Origin: a virus
Strand: one strand, 5' to 3'
Virus record (IMG/VR): IMGVR_UViG_3300033145_000476
Span: 62,001 to 126,000 of that record
Length of the DNA stretch: 64,000 nt
The notes beneath the pieces were generated by a model. That model was not told the DNA's origin and made no database searches. It worked only from the letters and a program-made list of their open reading frames with translations. Made by a program: the position numbers and the translations under genes. This document shows, one piece after another, positions 7,088 to 14,171 of the stretch (the stretch's first letter is position 1; the number at the start of each line of letters is the position of its first letter).

Positions 7088-7795
7088 ATGTCTAACGAAA
7101 TGGACAAGTCAACAAGCGGTAACACGGTAATTATATCTTCAACCGTTCTCGGTCAAAAAAGAGCTGAATATCAGCGACTTAAAGACAAGGGAATTGCTGA
7201 GGATAGAATAACCGAGAGAATGACCGAGGATGCTCTCCAGTTCGGTATCACTCTTGAGAATTACCAGACACAGCTAAACAATCTCAAGAGCAAGTCAAGC
7301 GGTGGTGAGCAAATCGAGGAAAAGAGGAAAGAGCATACCGCTAAACTACAAAGCGAATTCCTTGACTACCTCGGTTATGCAAATGGGGTTACTCAAGTTG
7401 ACTGGAAAAAAGTTCAGTTCAGCAAGGATAACTTCAAAAAGCTGGTAAAATTCCTTGCTGGTATGGGTGAAGCAACCGACAAGCTGATAACCTCACTTCA
7501 GAATACTGAATTTACACAGAAGAGGGGTAAACAAGCGTGGATGGTTATGCTTCACGCACCAGTCCATAATCACATCACGGATAAACCGACCAATACAAAG
7601 TTACTTGCTCCGTTTTGTGGTGGGTGGACTGATAAGGGTAGGTCGTATGACCAGTACGGTATCCGTATGGAAGCGTCTGGAGCAGCGACTTTTTACCGAC
7701 CAGTTAGCTATGAGACTCCAGTAAAGACCACTGGACTTGAAGCACCAGCAAGCGATAATCCAGAGACTCCAGAGAATACCGACAATAAGAGCTAA
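7088..7795 (+). CDS. Hypothetical protein, paralogue of the product at 11138
   Basis: A 235-residue protein. The ATG follows GAGGTGA. Residues about 18-60 (TVLGQKRAEYQRLKDKGIAE...) closely match residues 11-50 of the protein at 11138, sharing TVLG, AEY, LK/RxKGIAE and FG(I/V)TLE(N/D)YQ. The C-terminal part (KQAWMVMLHAPVHNH, PFCGGWTDKGRSYDQYG) differs in detail. It stands alone between its own promoter and a stable hairpin. Function not recognised. Confidence 0.8.
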   Translation: MSNEMDKSTSGNTVIISSTVLGQKRAEYQRLKDKGIAEDRITERMTEDALQFGITLENYQTQLNNLKSKSSGGEQIEEKRKEHTAKLQSEFLDYLGYANGVTQVDWKKVQFSKDNFKKLVKFLAGMGEATDKLITSLQNTEFTQKRGKQAWMVMLHAPVHNHITDKPTNTKLLAPFCGGWTDKGRSYDQYGIRMEASGAATFYRPVSYETPVKTTGLEAPASDNPETPENTDNKS

Positions 7796-7803
7796 TCAGT
7801 CAA

Positions 7804-7838
7804 GGGTAAGGGTAGGGTAGTAATACCCTACCCTACCC
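7804..7838. other. GC-rich hairpin after the gene at 7088
   Basis: GGGTAGGGTA and TACCCTACCC form a perfect 10-bp stem with a GTAA loop, extendable through further GGGTA units. On the plus strand it is followed by A residues rather than T, so it is not a classic intrinsic terminator. It may protect the 3' end or act in the other direction. Confidence 0.55.
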
Positions 7839-7865
7839 ACTAAAAAAAACAAAGTGAGGTCAATT

Positions 7866-8009
7866 ATGTGTGAGCATTGTAATTTAGTCAATTGTCCAGT
7901 ACTCAACAAAGCTGAATGTCCTATCAATATCTTGTGGGCTGAGGCAGACAGGATAAGGGCAGAGACTGAGGCGGCAATCAAAGAGGCTGAGGCAATTATC
8001 GGCGACTGA
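7866..8009 (+). CDS. Small Cys-rich protein
   Basis: A 47-residue protein: MCEHCNLVNCPVLNKAECP with four Cys in the first 18 residues, then an acidic, Ala/Glu-rich helix. The ATG follows GTGAGG and the gene is closed by a good terminator. A small metal-binding module followed by a helix is likely. It lacks the Arg-Phe of the Cys tag. Confidence 0.65.
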   Translation: MCEHCNLVNCPVLNKAECPINILWAEADRIRAETEAAIKEAEAIIGD

Positions 8010-8018
8010 GTAATTATT

Positions 8019-8050
8019 GGGGCGGCTGAATAAGTCGCCCCACTTTTTTT
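8019..8050 (+). terminator. Intrinsic terminator
   Basis: GGGGCG and CGCCCC form a stem directly followed by ACTTTTTTT. It ends the short unit holding the Cys-rich gene at 7866. Confidence 0.9.
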
Positions 8051-8092
8051 ATGCCCAAAAAGCAACATTATGTCAACTTTACATATAATTTA

Positions 8093-8183
8093 TAGTGCGA
8101 TCCAAGTTAGCTTCAAATTGAGCCTAAAAAGCTACTTTATGTAAAGTAGAGCCTAAAATTCACGCTCAAAGTGGGTCGCACTA
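8093..8183. repeat. Large nested inverted repeat
   Basis: TAGTGCGATCC (8093-8103) and GGGTCGCACTA (8173-8183) are inverted copies matching at 10 of 11 bases. At the centre lies a palindrome, CTACTTTATGTAAAGTAG (8132-8149). The arrangement is symmetrical and noncoding. It could be an origin, a partition site or a multi-site operator. Confidence 0.6.
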
Positions 8184-8228
8184 TCTACTATATGTCAAGT
8201 AAAGCATCAGTGGCAAATGAGCCAGCGT

Positions 8229-8354
8229 GCCTGAACGCCAATTCTGGCAGATTCGCCAATAGCCTGAACGGCAAATAAGCCTGTATGCCTGAACAATGTG
8301 CCTAGAGCCTTGCCTGAACTGCCGTTGATGGCGAATAAGCCAAAAAGCCTGAAC
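8229..8354. repeat. Cluster of GCCTGAAC repeats
   Basis: Five exact copies of GCCTGAAC start at 8229, 8262, 8287, 8312 and 8347, interleaved with GGC(A/G)AATAAGCC at 8270 and 8330. No credible gene is present. Iteron-like spacing (33, 25, 25, 35 nt) suggests protein-binding sites. Related GGCTGAAC pieces recur near 10114. Confidence 0.6.
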
Positions 8355-8418
8355 AGCACGCCACAGAGCAGGAGCAAGGTAAGTTGGTGGCAGGATTTCA
8401 AATCGAGGTTACTCTCAG

Positions 8419-8446
8419 GCAGATTTACCAGATGGGGGTAACAGAG
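8419..8446. repeat. 28-nt dispersed repeat, copy 1
   Basis: GCAGATTTACCAGATGGGGG followed by TAACAGAG closely matches 11748-11775 (5 or fewer differences in 28). Both copies are intergenic. Role unknown. Confidence 0.5.
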
Positions 8447-8515
8447 CCAAAGCCAAAAGGCACGCCAAAGCTGCTGGCAGAACAACCAGCAACTCTGAAC
8501 GTGCCTCGTTAGAGA

Positions 8516-8737
8516 CTAATTCAGGTTAAGCCATCCACGCTCTTCAGCAGGGATGGGGTCGCCAAAGTGGTCGTAGTCAGAACACCTCTGACAAATGCCG
8601 AACTCTAGGGTATCACCCCTAGCTGCCCTCAAAGTGTCAATCGTTCCATCTTTTCTCTGAGACAGCTTATGTCCAGCAGCACAAGCCACTTTGTCTCCCT
8701 GACATCTTGCGTTACCGCACTGCCAGAGACTCCTCAT
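8516..8737 (-). CDS. Small Cys-rich protein
   Basis: A 73-residue protein. The ATG follows AAGGAGGTGA. Cys and His at CGNARC, ACAAGH and CQRCSDYDHFGD are consistent with zinc binding, and the tail is acidic and aromatic. It overlaps the 3' end of the upstream gene and is the last gene of that short unit. Not recognised. Confidence 0.65.
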   Translation of the reverse strand: MRSLWQCGNARCQGDKVACAAGHKLSQRKDGTIDTLRAARGDTLEFGICQRCSDYDHFGDPIPAEERGWLNLN

Positions 8738-9119
8738 TAGTCACCTCCTTCGGCTTGATAGTGTCTTGGAAACTCAGCAGCCAGGTGCGATGCTTCCAGT
8801 TACGAGGATTGTCGGGGTCAGCGTGAGGAGTCTTGAGACAATATCCCTGCCGAGTAATCAGCAGAGTGCAACCACAAGACAATCCTTCAACTGAGTGCAT
8901 CCTATCAGGCTGAAAGTTCCGAGTCAGCACCACTACTTCACCGTGAGTCGGACAAGTTCGGGTCAAGGCGTGGAATTTTACCACTTTCGCAGTAAACTCC
9001 ATCGCAGGCGGAGCACTCTGCGACTTTTTCTTGAAAGTCCACAGCCCGTTGTCGTCAAGCTCAAGGTCTGGATGTGGTGCTTCTGGATTAAGAGGAATAG
9101 TCTTGACTTCGCCGTGCAT
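8712..9119 (-). CDS. Hypothetical protein
   Basis: The start is ATG at 9119 (MHGEVKTIPLNPEAPHPDLE), preceded by AGGAGTGAGCGAG and a promoter. The 135-residue protein has CPTHGE, then CGCTLL and a basic stretch with NWKHRTW, possibly a zinc-binding core. Family unknown. Confidence 0.65.
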   Translation of the reverse strand: MHGEVKTIPLNPEAPHPDLELDDNGLWTFKKKSQSAPPAMEFTAKVVKFHALTRTCPTHGEVVVLTRNFQPDRMHSVEGLSCGCTLLITRQGYCLKTPHADPDNPRNWKHRTWLLSFQDTIKPKEVTNEESLAVR

Positions 9120-9149
9120 CTCGCTCACTCCTTTCTCTAGACTACCTCT

Positions 9150-9178
9150 ATTATACCATCGCCTTGTGTAAATGTCAA
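9150..9178 (-). promoter_or_regulatory. Promoter with GGCGATG spacer
   Basis: On the minus strand: TTGACA, 17 nt ending GGCGATGG, then TATAAT. This is one of the clearest copies of the element-specific promoter type. Confidence 0.9.
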
Positions 9179-9212
9179 GTGTTTTGAGATGCCACGCAAA
9201 AATTTTTTCGCA

Positions 9213-9224
9213 GGCAAATCTGCC
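9213..9224. repeat. Palindromic GGCAAATCTGCC element
   Basis: A 12-nt sequence with GGCA/TGCC arms. An identical copy is at 10097-10108, and variants lie at about 8241, 8417 and 11747. All are between genes in the 8-12 kb region. Confidence 0.45.
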
Positions 9225-9274
9225 GATCAAGCCAAGCCGAACAGAACTCAGGCAAGTGTGCCAGGGCATAGAAC

Positions 9275-9312
9275 GGGAGCGGTAGGCAACTCGCCCAACG
9301 CTCCCTTTGTTT
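9275..9312 (+). terminator. Hairpin with T-rich tail
   Basis: GGGAGCG and CGCTCCC form a 7-bp stem with a 17-nt loop, followed by TTTGTTT on the plus strand. No plus-strand gene ends just before it, so it may stop read-through toward the minus-strand genes or have another role. Confidence 0.5.
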
Positions 9313-9391
9313 AGTAATTAAAAATGCCAATATAGTAACAGTCTTTATTTAATCGGCGGTCTAATCCTCCTTTCCTAGATTTGGCTCGCAG

Positions 9392-9595
9392 TTACTTGAC
9401 TTTAACTACGATGCCATCCCTCACCTCAACCTGAGCATACCACCTGTGAGGCTCAGGGTAATGAGGACCCTCAACGAACTCAGTGCCGTTTTGCTTGGGA
9501 GAACCAAGTCCTGGGGAATAGAGTCTGACCTCTTTCCCACTGGCGACTGCTTCCTTGAGTGCTTTTTTGGTCTTGAAGTTAGTATCAGTATACAT
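9392..9595 (-). CDS. Small hypothetical protein
   Basis: A 67-residue protein whose ATG (MYTDTNFKTKKALKEAV) follows AAGGAGGTGG. A short helix is followed by strand-like segments and a GLGSPKQNGTEF loop, ending in VEVRDGIVVKVK. The shape suggests a compact small beta domain, but I cannot name it. Confidence 0.65.
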   Translation of the reverse strand: MYTDTNFKTKKALKEAVASGKEVRLYSPGLGSPKQNGTEFVEGPHYPEPHRWYAQVEVRDGIVVKVK

Positions 9596-9609
9596 TAGCC
9601 ACCTCCTTC

Positions 9610-9906
9610 TTAGTGTGTTGGGTCTGAGCCATCTTCGGGGATACCGTTTACCAGCATAAAGTCCCAATGCTCTTTGAAGACTTTGCTGCCAGCGTTGTGC
9701 TTCCGATTGCACTTTTTGCAGAAGTAAGACTTGATGGTAGCTTTCTTAGCCATCTCCTCAGCAACAGCTTTGTCAACTGCTGCCTGACGCTCTAGGAGCA
9801 TCTGACGAGTTGGGTGTGCCGCATACCAATCTTCCTTCTTCCACAATCGACCATCTCGGAAGATGATGCCCGACTCTGCTCTAGCTCTATCCTTTGCTCG
9901 GCTCAT
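9610..9906 (-). CDS. Zinc-binding small phage protein
   Basis: A 98-residue protein, MSRAKDRARAESGIIF..., with CKKCNRKHNAGSKVFKEHW near the C-terminus: a CxxC pair followed by two His, a likely zinc site. The middle is a charged helix. It is the first gene behind the promoter at 9943, with GGGGG 12 nt before the ATG. Confidence 0.7.
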   Translation of the reverse strand: MSRAKDRARAESGIIFRDGRLWKKEDWYAAHPTRQMLLERQAAVDKAVAEEMAKKATIKSYFCKKCNRKHNAGSKVFKEHWDFMLVNGIPEDGSDPTH

Positions 9907-9942
9907 CGGTTTTGCTAACCCCCTTTCCTCTAGGATACTTCT

Positions 9943-9971
9943 ATTATAGCAACGCCTTTGTTAAAAGTCAA
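9943..9971 (-). promoter_or_regulatory. Promoter with GGCGTTG spacer
   Basis: Minus strand: TTGACT, 17-nt spacer ending GGCGTTGC, TATAAT. An extended -10 is present. Confidence 0.85.
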
Positions 9972-10217
9972 GGGGGAAAATGTACGCCAGAAGTTCACGC
10001 TCAAAATAAGGGCAAAACTGCCCTCAAATTGCCGATTAGGCGTCTCAGAACAGGTGGCTATACATTACGCCTAATGGCAAGCCAAACTGCCTCTTCGGCA
10101 AATCTGCCAAAAGGCTGAACAGGCTGCCATAAAGACAGCCTGTTAGCTCGGCGGGTGCGTGGCTAAGAAGTCCGAATCTGCCCTCTTACCATATTTCAGG
10201 TTATCAGTTCCGAGCCA
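9972..10217. other. Intergenic region
   Basis: No credible gene. It holds a TTCACGCTCAAA segment (also at about 8159, partly at 21022), the GGCAAATCTGCC palindrome (10097-10108) and a GGCTGAACAGGCTGCC stretch resembling the 8.2-8.4 kb repeats. Confidence 0.4.
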
Positions 10218-10403
10218 CTACCACTTAATCCACTTATCTTCTGGCTGAGCGTAGATAAGTGCCCTCATCGCTGGTTTATAGCCAGCTTTGAGTCCAGCCT
10301 CTCTCAGAACTTCGAGAGCCTCCGCTTTACCTTCGGCTTTGCGGAGATTGGCTTGTGCTTCTTTGAGATACTGGATGGTTTCCTCTTTATCCATTCTCTC
10401 CAT
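10218..10403 (-). CDS. Small helical hypothetical protein
   Basis: A 61-residue protein, MERMDKEETIQYLKEAQANL..., predicted to be two charged helices. The ATG follows AAGGAGG by 6 nt and overlaps the upstream gene. Not recognised. Confidence 0.6.
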   Translation of the reverse strand: MERMDKEETIQYLKEAQANLRKAEGKAEALEVLREAGLKAGYKPAMRALIYAQPEDKWIKW

Positions 10404-10548
10404 TAGATGCCTCCTTCACTTTGAATAGGGTTACCTTGTTCTGCCCAGTTCTACGAAGGATGTAGTCTTTCTTGTTGCCTTCAAGTTCACATACCACCTC
10501 AACAGGGGTAAACGAACCATCCCGCTTGCCAAGTCCTTCAATAACCAT
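10387..10548 (-). CDS. Small hypothetical protein
   Basis: A 53-residue protein starting MVIEGLGKRDGSFTPVEVV, preceded by GGAGGTGATAGT and a promoter. A short beta-rich domain with LRRTGQNKVTLFKV. No family assigned. Confidence 0.6.
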   Translation of the reverse strand: MVIEGLGKRDGSFTPVEVVCELEGNKKDYILRRTGQNKVTLFKVKEASNGENG

Positions 10549-10567
10549 ACTATCACCTCCATTATCT

Positions 10568-10596
10568 AGTATAGCATCGCCTGCGTTTAATGTCAA
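10568..10596 (-). promoter_or_regulatory. Promoter with GGCGATG spacer
   Basis: Minus strand: TTGACA, 17-nt spacer ending GGCGATGC, TATACT. It drives the genes at 10387 and 10218. Confidence 0.88.
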
Positions 10597-11052
10597 GTAG
10601 GTCTTAGAGGCAAAAGGGATGTCGGTGCGTGGCAAATCAGCCTAAATACTCTGCTCTCCCACTGGTTCTGCTGTGGCAGAACTGCCGTCCATTCTGTGCG
10701 TGGCATTTAATATCACTTCTTACTCTTGGCAAAGGCAAATAAAGAGGTAACAGAACCTACGGCAAACTTGCACGTAACGTGGCAAGGCAAGATTTCCTAC
10801 ATAACACTGGCAACGTTACACACAGAGTAACGACACGGCGAAAACTTTGAAAATTTCTCGAACACAAGAGAATTGCCATTCAGATCGTTACGTCTCATGG
10901 CTTAATTCTGAGATTGTATCTAATGTGGCAGTATTCTACAACACTCTAAGCATTTTATGGGAAAGGGATATTCTATGGCAGATATAGGAGTAACAGTGTT
11001 ATGTTGTGTATGGCAAGGGTGAAGAATTTACTCCTTCGCCACGCACAAAAGC
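10597..11052. other. Repeat-rich intergenic region
   Basis: No gene is supported. It contains a 7-bp perfect hairpin GTTCTGC-TGTG-GCAGAAC (10665-10682), many short GGCA/TGCC words, and the recurring GAAAACTTTGAAAATTT segment (10840-10856). Confidence 0.4.
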
Positions 11053-11081
11053 TTGACATTTCCAGTTGGCGATGATATAAT
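11053..11081 (+). promoter_or_regulatory. Promoter with GGCGATG spacer
   Basis: TTGACA, 17-nt spacer ending GGCGATGA, TATAAT. It drives the gene at 11138, whose GTG has an AAAGGAG site. Confidence 0.92.
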
Positions 11082-11137
11082 TATAGTGTAAAGGTCGAGA
11101 AACCAAAGCACGAAATCTAAAGAAAGGAGAAGCCACA

Positions 11138-11674
11138 GTGGGTAAGACTCAAACAGTCGAAATCCAGCCAACGGTTCTCGGTAGGAAAAATGCCGAGTAT
11201 GCTCGTCTGCGTGAGAAAGGCATCGCAGAAGAGCGTGTTGTTGAGCGGATGGCAGAGGATGCAAAAGTCTTCGGCGTGACTCTTGAGGACTATCAGGGTC
11301 GTCTGGCTGAAGTTGGTCGAAAGACTGGCGATGGTAAGCGGGCAGCTTTGAAAGCCCGAAAGGAAGCGGTGCAGGCGAAGCATCTGGAAGTCTGTTCGTT
11401 TCTGAATGAGGTTATCACCACAGGTCAGACTGACTTAGCCGCTTTCCAAACCTCTCTTAAAGAGTTGGCTGAGAAAGCTGATGGGTGGGTTCTGATGACC
11501 GCCTGTGAGAAGGATGGCTCGACTGGGGAAGGCTTGTTTACCATCAATGACTCTGGATGGAATGACGGCAGCAACCGTTCAAACCAGTATTCAGACCGCC
11601 CTCAGATGGTGGGTAAGTCGGGCAAGCACGTTCCTCATCCATTCCTTATCAGGGGCATCGAGCAGGGGAGCTAG
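11138..11674 (+). CDS. Hypothetical protein, paralogue of the product at 7088
   Basis: A 178-residue protein with a GTG start after AAAGGAG. Residues 11-50 (TVLGRKNAEYARLREKGIAE) closely match those of the protein at 7088. The C-terminal part shares a similar ending with W.DG(S/R).(R/Y).QY.. (SGWNDGSNRSNQYSDRPQM versus GGWTDKGRSYDQYGIRME). Both genes stand alone with their own strong promoter and a strong hairpin behind them, which suggests abundant, separately controlled proteins. Function unknown. Confidence 0.8.
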   Translation: MGKTQTVEIQPTVLGRKNAEYARLREKGIAEERVVERMAEDAKVFGVTLEDYQGRLAEVGRKTGDGKRAALKARKEAVQAKHLEVCSFLNEVITTGQTDLAAFQTSLKELAEKADGWVLMTACEKDGSTGEGLFTINDSGWNDGSNRSNQYSDRPQMVGKSGKHVPHPFLIRGIEQGS

Positions 11675-11684
11675 TAAGCTCTAC

Positions 11685-11735
11685 GGCACACAACCAGAGG
11701 AGAGGGGAGTCGAAAGGCTTCCCTCTCTTTGTGCC
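11685..11735 (+). terminator. Strong 3' hairpin
   Basis: GAGAGGG (11700-11706) pairs with CCCTCTC (11721-11727), and the outer GGCACA/TGTGCC extends the stem. A TTTG run lies between inner and outer stem. Likely terminator or 3' stabiliser of the gene at 11138. Confidence 0.7.
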
Positions 11736-11747
11736 CTCTTTCTTCGG

Positions 11748-11775
11748 GCAAATCTACCAGTTGGGGGTAACAGGG
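11748..11775. repeat. 28-nt dispersed repeat, copy 2
   Basis: GCAAATCTACCAGTTGGGGG followed by TAACAGGG, the partner of 8419-8446. Confidence 0.5.
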
Positions 11776-11810
11776 TGCTGGACTTGCTCGCTGTGGCAAA
11801 CGGGATTAGC

Positions 11811-11839
11811 TTGACATCCTCAGATGGCGATGCTATACT
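11811..11839 (+). promoter_or_regulatory. Promoter with GGCGATG spacer
   Basis: TTGACA, 17-nt spacer ending GGCGATGC, TATACT. It starts the long plus-strand unit at 11875. Confidence 0.9.
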
Positions 11840-11874
11840 GGGGATAGTGGGAAATACTGTGAAAGGAGAAAGCG

Positions 11875-12288
11875 ATGGCAAGGAAGAAAAGTCAAGAGCA
11901 GGCATATCATTGTGATATGTATTACTTTGACAATGTATGCCCCCATCGTGGGAGTCAAGACCCTGCCGACATCCGCTATCGGTCAGGGTGGACTCTCCAG
12001 CCACGTTCTCTATGCAAAAACTTTGGGCTAGACGCAAATGATAGGTTGTGTCGGCATTGTGTAGAGAATAAGAAACTCTTCCCTCCAGCCCTAGTCAAAG
12101 TGAGATACTCAGCACCAGCGAGCCGAGTTATCAGTCGGACTCCATTTCAGGCTAAAAATTCCAAAGCGGAAACTATCAAAGCATATTCCAAGCCAAGACC
12201 ACTAATTGAGTATCTCAAAAAACATCCTCGTTTATACGGAGTCAATGTCGAGACAGGCGAAATCATCAATGCGAAGGTTGCGGTATAG
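11875..12288 (+). CDS. Cys/His-rich hypothetical protein
   Basis: A 137-residue protein with an AAAGGAG site. Cys and His are clustered: HCDMYY, CPHRG, LCKNFG and LCRHC in residues 12-62, likely one or two metal sites. The C-terminal part (RPLIEYLKKHPRLYGVNVETGEI) is helical and strand-like. Not recognised. Confidence 0.7.
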   Translation: MARKKSQEQAYHCDMYYFDNVCPHRGSQDPADIRYRSGWTLQPRSLCKNFGLDANDRLCRHCVENKKLFPPALVKVRYSAPASRVISRTPFQAKNSKAETIKAYSKPRPLIEYLKKHPRLYGVNVETGEIINAKVAV

Positions 12289-12578
12289 TGGCTGAATTAT
12301 ACATTCTTCATTTCAAGAAGCCCTACTGGAAGAATTGTCAACACTATGTTGGCTACACAAAATTTACCGCAGAAGAGCGGTGTGCCGTTCATCGTGGGGT
12401 GATGAAGAATGGTAGCAAGCCTAGCAAACTTGTTCAGTATGCACTCAATCACGGCAATGACTTTGTTATTGCTCTTGTGGAGCAATTCAATGAGGATTGG
12501 GAAGCTCGTCAGGCAGAGCGGAAAATCAAAAGAAGTGGAGGTGGCAAGCGATTATGTCCAATATGTCAAAACAGATAA
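12288..12578 (+). CDS. GIY-YIG endonuclease domain protein
   Basis: A 96-residue protein with a GTG start overlapping the previous stop. MAELYILHF and HYVGYTK form the GIY-YIG strand pair, followed by the Arg of AEERCAVH and the catalytic-type Glu of VEQFNEDWEARQAERKIK. The C-terminus carries a CPIC. Small free-standing GIY-YIG nucleases are common in phages and cut or nick DNA. Cellular role unknown. Confidence 0.8.
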   Translation: MAELYILHFKKPYWKNCQHYVGYTKFTAEERCAVHRGVMKNGSKPSKLVQYALNHGNDFVIALVEQFNEDWEARQAERKIKRSGGGKRLCPICQNR

Positions 12579-12727
12579 TGGAGAAACTCAAGTTTTGGTG
12601 GCATTACAGCATCTTGCGTGAATGTATCTTTTGTGGCGAACCTAGCACCACTAGAAGTGTCGGCGTCAGGGTTTGCGACAGATGTGCAAGGCACGTTCAG
12701 GAAGGTTGGGATAGCTACGGCAGGTAG
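12554..12727 (+). CDS. Small zinc-ribbon protein
   Basis: A 57-residue protein from an ATG inside the end of the GIY-YIG gene (MSNMSKQIMEKLKFWWHY). CIFCGEPSTT and CDRCARH make a C2C2 ribbon. The ribosome site GGAGG is rather far (12 nt), so a later ATG (MEKLKFW) is also possible. Confidence 0.6.
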   Translation: MSNMSKQIMEKLKFWWHYSILRECIFCGEPSTTRSVGVRVCDRCARHVQEGWDSYGR

Positions 12728-12751
12728 AGAAAAATCTCGTAGGGAGGCATT

Positions 12752-13204
12752 ATGCTGGACGAAAGCAAAATGTCTGAGGCAGAAAGAAAAGCGTATGCTA
12801 ATAAGCTCGCTATGAGGCAAGAGGAAGAAAGAGTAAAGCGTGAACGGGCACGACATAATTTATCTTGGAGAATAGCCAGAGAATACGATGTGCTGGTAAT
12901 CACGAAAGCTGGCGAGACTTGGTTGGTTGATTGTAAGCGGTCAAACAATGGTGAGTTCATTATAGATGGCTCAGACATTATCAAGTTACTTGACATCGCT
13001 AATAACTGGAGAGCAAAGCAACCTGGCGTAGTAGTTGAAGCTAGGTTTGAGATGTGGTTTAGCCGAACCAGACAAGCAAACAATAGGCGTGATGTGGTGG
13101 TTACTGAGGATGATAGAGGCTGGAGCATAAAATGCACCAAAACTCCAAAGAAAATCACCACACAGAAAGTTAAGCGTGGAAGCCAAGAAGAAAGGGGTGA
13201 GTAA
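12752..13204 (+). CDS. Possible PD-(D/E)xK nuclease-like protein
   Basis: A 150-residue protein. The ATG follows GGGAGG. After a charged N-terminal helix, EYDVLVITKAGETWLVDCKRSNN resembles the D-x(n)-(D/E)xK core of Holliday-junction-resolvase-like nucleases, followed by helix LDIANNWRAKQ and strand VVVEARFEMWF. The match is by pattern only. The tail is basic. Confidence 0.5.
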   Translation: MLDESKMSEAERKAYANKLAMRQEEERVKRERARHNLSWRIAREYDVLVITKAGETWLVDCKRSNNGEFIIDGSDIIKLLDIANNWRAKQPGVVVEARFEMWFSRTRQANNRRDVVVTEDDRGWSIKCTKTPKKITTQKVKRGSQEERGE

Positions 13205-13205
13205 G

Positions 13206-13403
13206 ATGGTAAAAGTCGGGACTATCAAAGACTTCAGGCGTGCAGAGAAGATGTTGAGAGATGCTGGCTTTGAGGTAACGGAAGATGGGGGCGATCTTGT
13301 AAAGAAAGCATATGTCAACGGAGTCGAAGCCATCGGTATTGCAAAGTTTCGGGGCAATACTTGGATATTCCGCTATAATCCGAAATTCTTTAGCGAAAGC
13401 TAG
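13206..13403 (+). CDS. Small hypothetical protein
   Basis: A 65-residue protein, MVKVGTIKDFRRAEKMLRDAG..., with AGGGGTGA before the ATG. Alternating helix and strand (GFEVTEDGGDLVKKAYVNG, GNTWIFRYN). It resembles a small HicA-like or dsRBD-like alpha/beta domain only in outline, so no name is given. Confidence 0.55.
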   Translation: MVKVGTIKDFRRAEKMLRDAGFEVTEDGGDLVKKAYVNGVEAIGIAKFRGNTWIFRYNPKFFSES

Positions 13404-13416
13404 AAAGGAGAGGCAG

Positions 13417-13581
13417 ATGGGAAATATGTTGGTTGATGCGGCACTCAAACAGGTCGAGAGGGATACTGAGAAAGTGCAAGAGGCAATCAGCCATAGCACC
13501 ACTGAGCATTATCGCAAAGCTGTGGTGAAGCGGGCAATTGCTTCTGTGGAAGCTCTCAAGGCATCCCTAAAAACTCTATAA
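13417..13581 (+). CDS. Small helical hypothetical protein
   Basis: A 54-residue protein from ATG 13417 (MGNMLVDAALKQVERD) after AAAGGAGAGG. All-helical, charged. No Cys. Not recognised. Confidence 0.6.
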   Translation: MGNMLVDAALKQVERDTEKVQEAISHSTTEHYRKAVVKRAIASVEALKASLKTL

Positions 13582-13596
13582 GAGAGGTAATTGGCA

Positions 13597-13770
13597 ATGG
13601 GTATGATGAAGCGATACTTGATGGAGAAGATAGCAGAGTTCGCCATCAAAATCGGGGTAACGGAAGAAGCCATCTACAACGATGACTTCCTCTATGAGCG
13701 GGCAACTGCTTACGCTCAACTAAAACTTCAGCAGGAGGGCATAGATGAAACCTTCAGAAAAATCGCCTGA
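13597..13770 (+). CDS. Small hypothetical protein
   Basis: A 57-residue protein, MGMMKRYLMEKIAEFAIKIG..., with an AGAGAGG site. Helical throughout. Its last 26 nt overlap the start of the next gene. Not recognised. Confidence 0.55.
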   Translation: MGMMKRYLMEKIAEFAIKIGVTEEAIYNDDFLYERATAYAQLKLQQEGIDETFRKIA

Positions 13771-13954
13771 ATTGAATTCATTCCTTAATGAGTTCAGCCA
13801 GAATGTGTTTGGTCGAAACAGAACAGAGGCTATTGAGAATGACGTTTGTGTTGAGTGCGGTGAGTCTGCAAAAGAATTCAAAGATGCACTCAGCCAAAAG
13901 GAATACTCAATCTCTGGTCTGTGCCAAAAATGTCAAGATAAAATATGGGGGTGA
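13745..13954 (+). CDS. Zinc-ribbon protein
   Basis: A 69-residue protein with CVECGES and CQKCQD separated by about 25 residues, a C2C2 zinc ribbon after a helical N-terminus. The ATG follows AGGAGGG. Confidence 0.7.
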   Translation: MKPSEKSPELNSFLNEFSQNVFGRNRTEAIENDVCVECGESAKEFKDALSQKEYSISGLCQKCQDKIWG

Positions 13955-13957
13955 GTG

Positions 13958-14158
13958 ATGAGGCTAACTTGTATCAGGGATAAATGTCCAAAGGCAGGTC
14001 TGTTCGTAGATTACAGACGTTGCCTAGAGTGTCATTCCTTTGCTGGACAAGTCGAGTTTGGCACAGTGGACTGTAATCATCCCGAAGCCAAGAAGGGTGG
14101 GGGGTATAGTGGAAGTCTCAAAGACATATTCCCTACCCTCTGCCGACAAACTTATTAA
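13958..14158 (+). CDS. Small Cys-rich protein
   Basis: A 66-residue protein starting MRLTCIRDKCPKAGLF. Six Cys (CIRDKC, CLECH, DCNHP, LC) indicate metal binding. The start lies 3 nt after the preceding stop. Confidence 0.65.
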   Translation: MRLTCIRDKCPKAGLFVDYRRCLECHSFAGQVEFGTVDCNHPEAKKGGGYSGSLKDIFPTLCRQTY

Positions 14159-14171
14159 AAGGAGAGGTTAA

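Noticed and set aside
7804-7838. An intrinsic terminator for the gene at 7088
   Set aside because: The stable stem is followed by A residues, not T, on the plus strand.
8207-8485. A 92-codon minus-strand frame
   Set aside because: It lies over the GCCTGAAC repeat cluster, has no ribosome site, and its residues follow the DNA repeats. Treated as noncoding.
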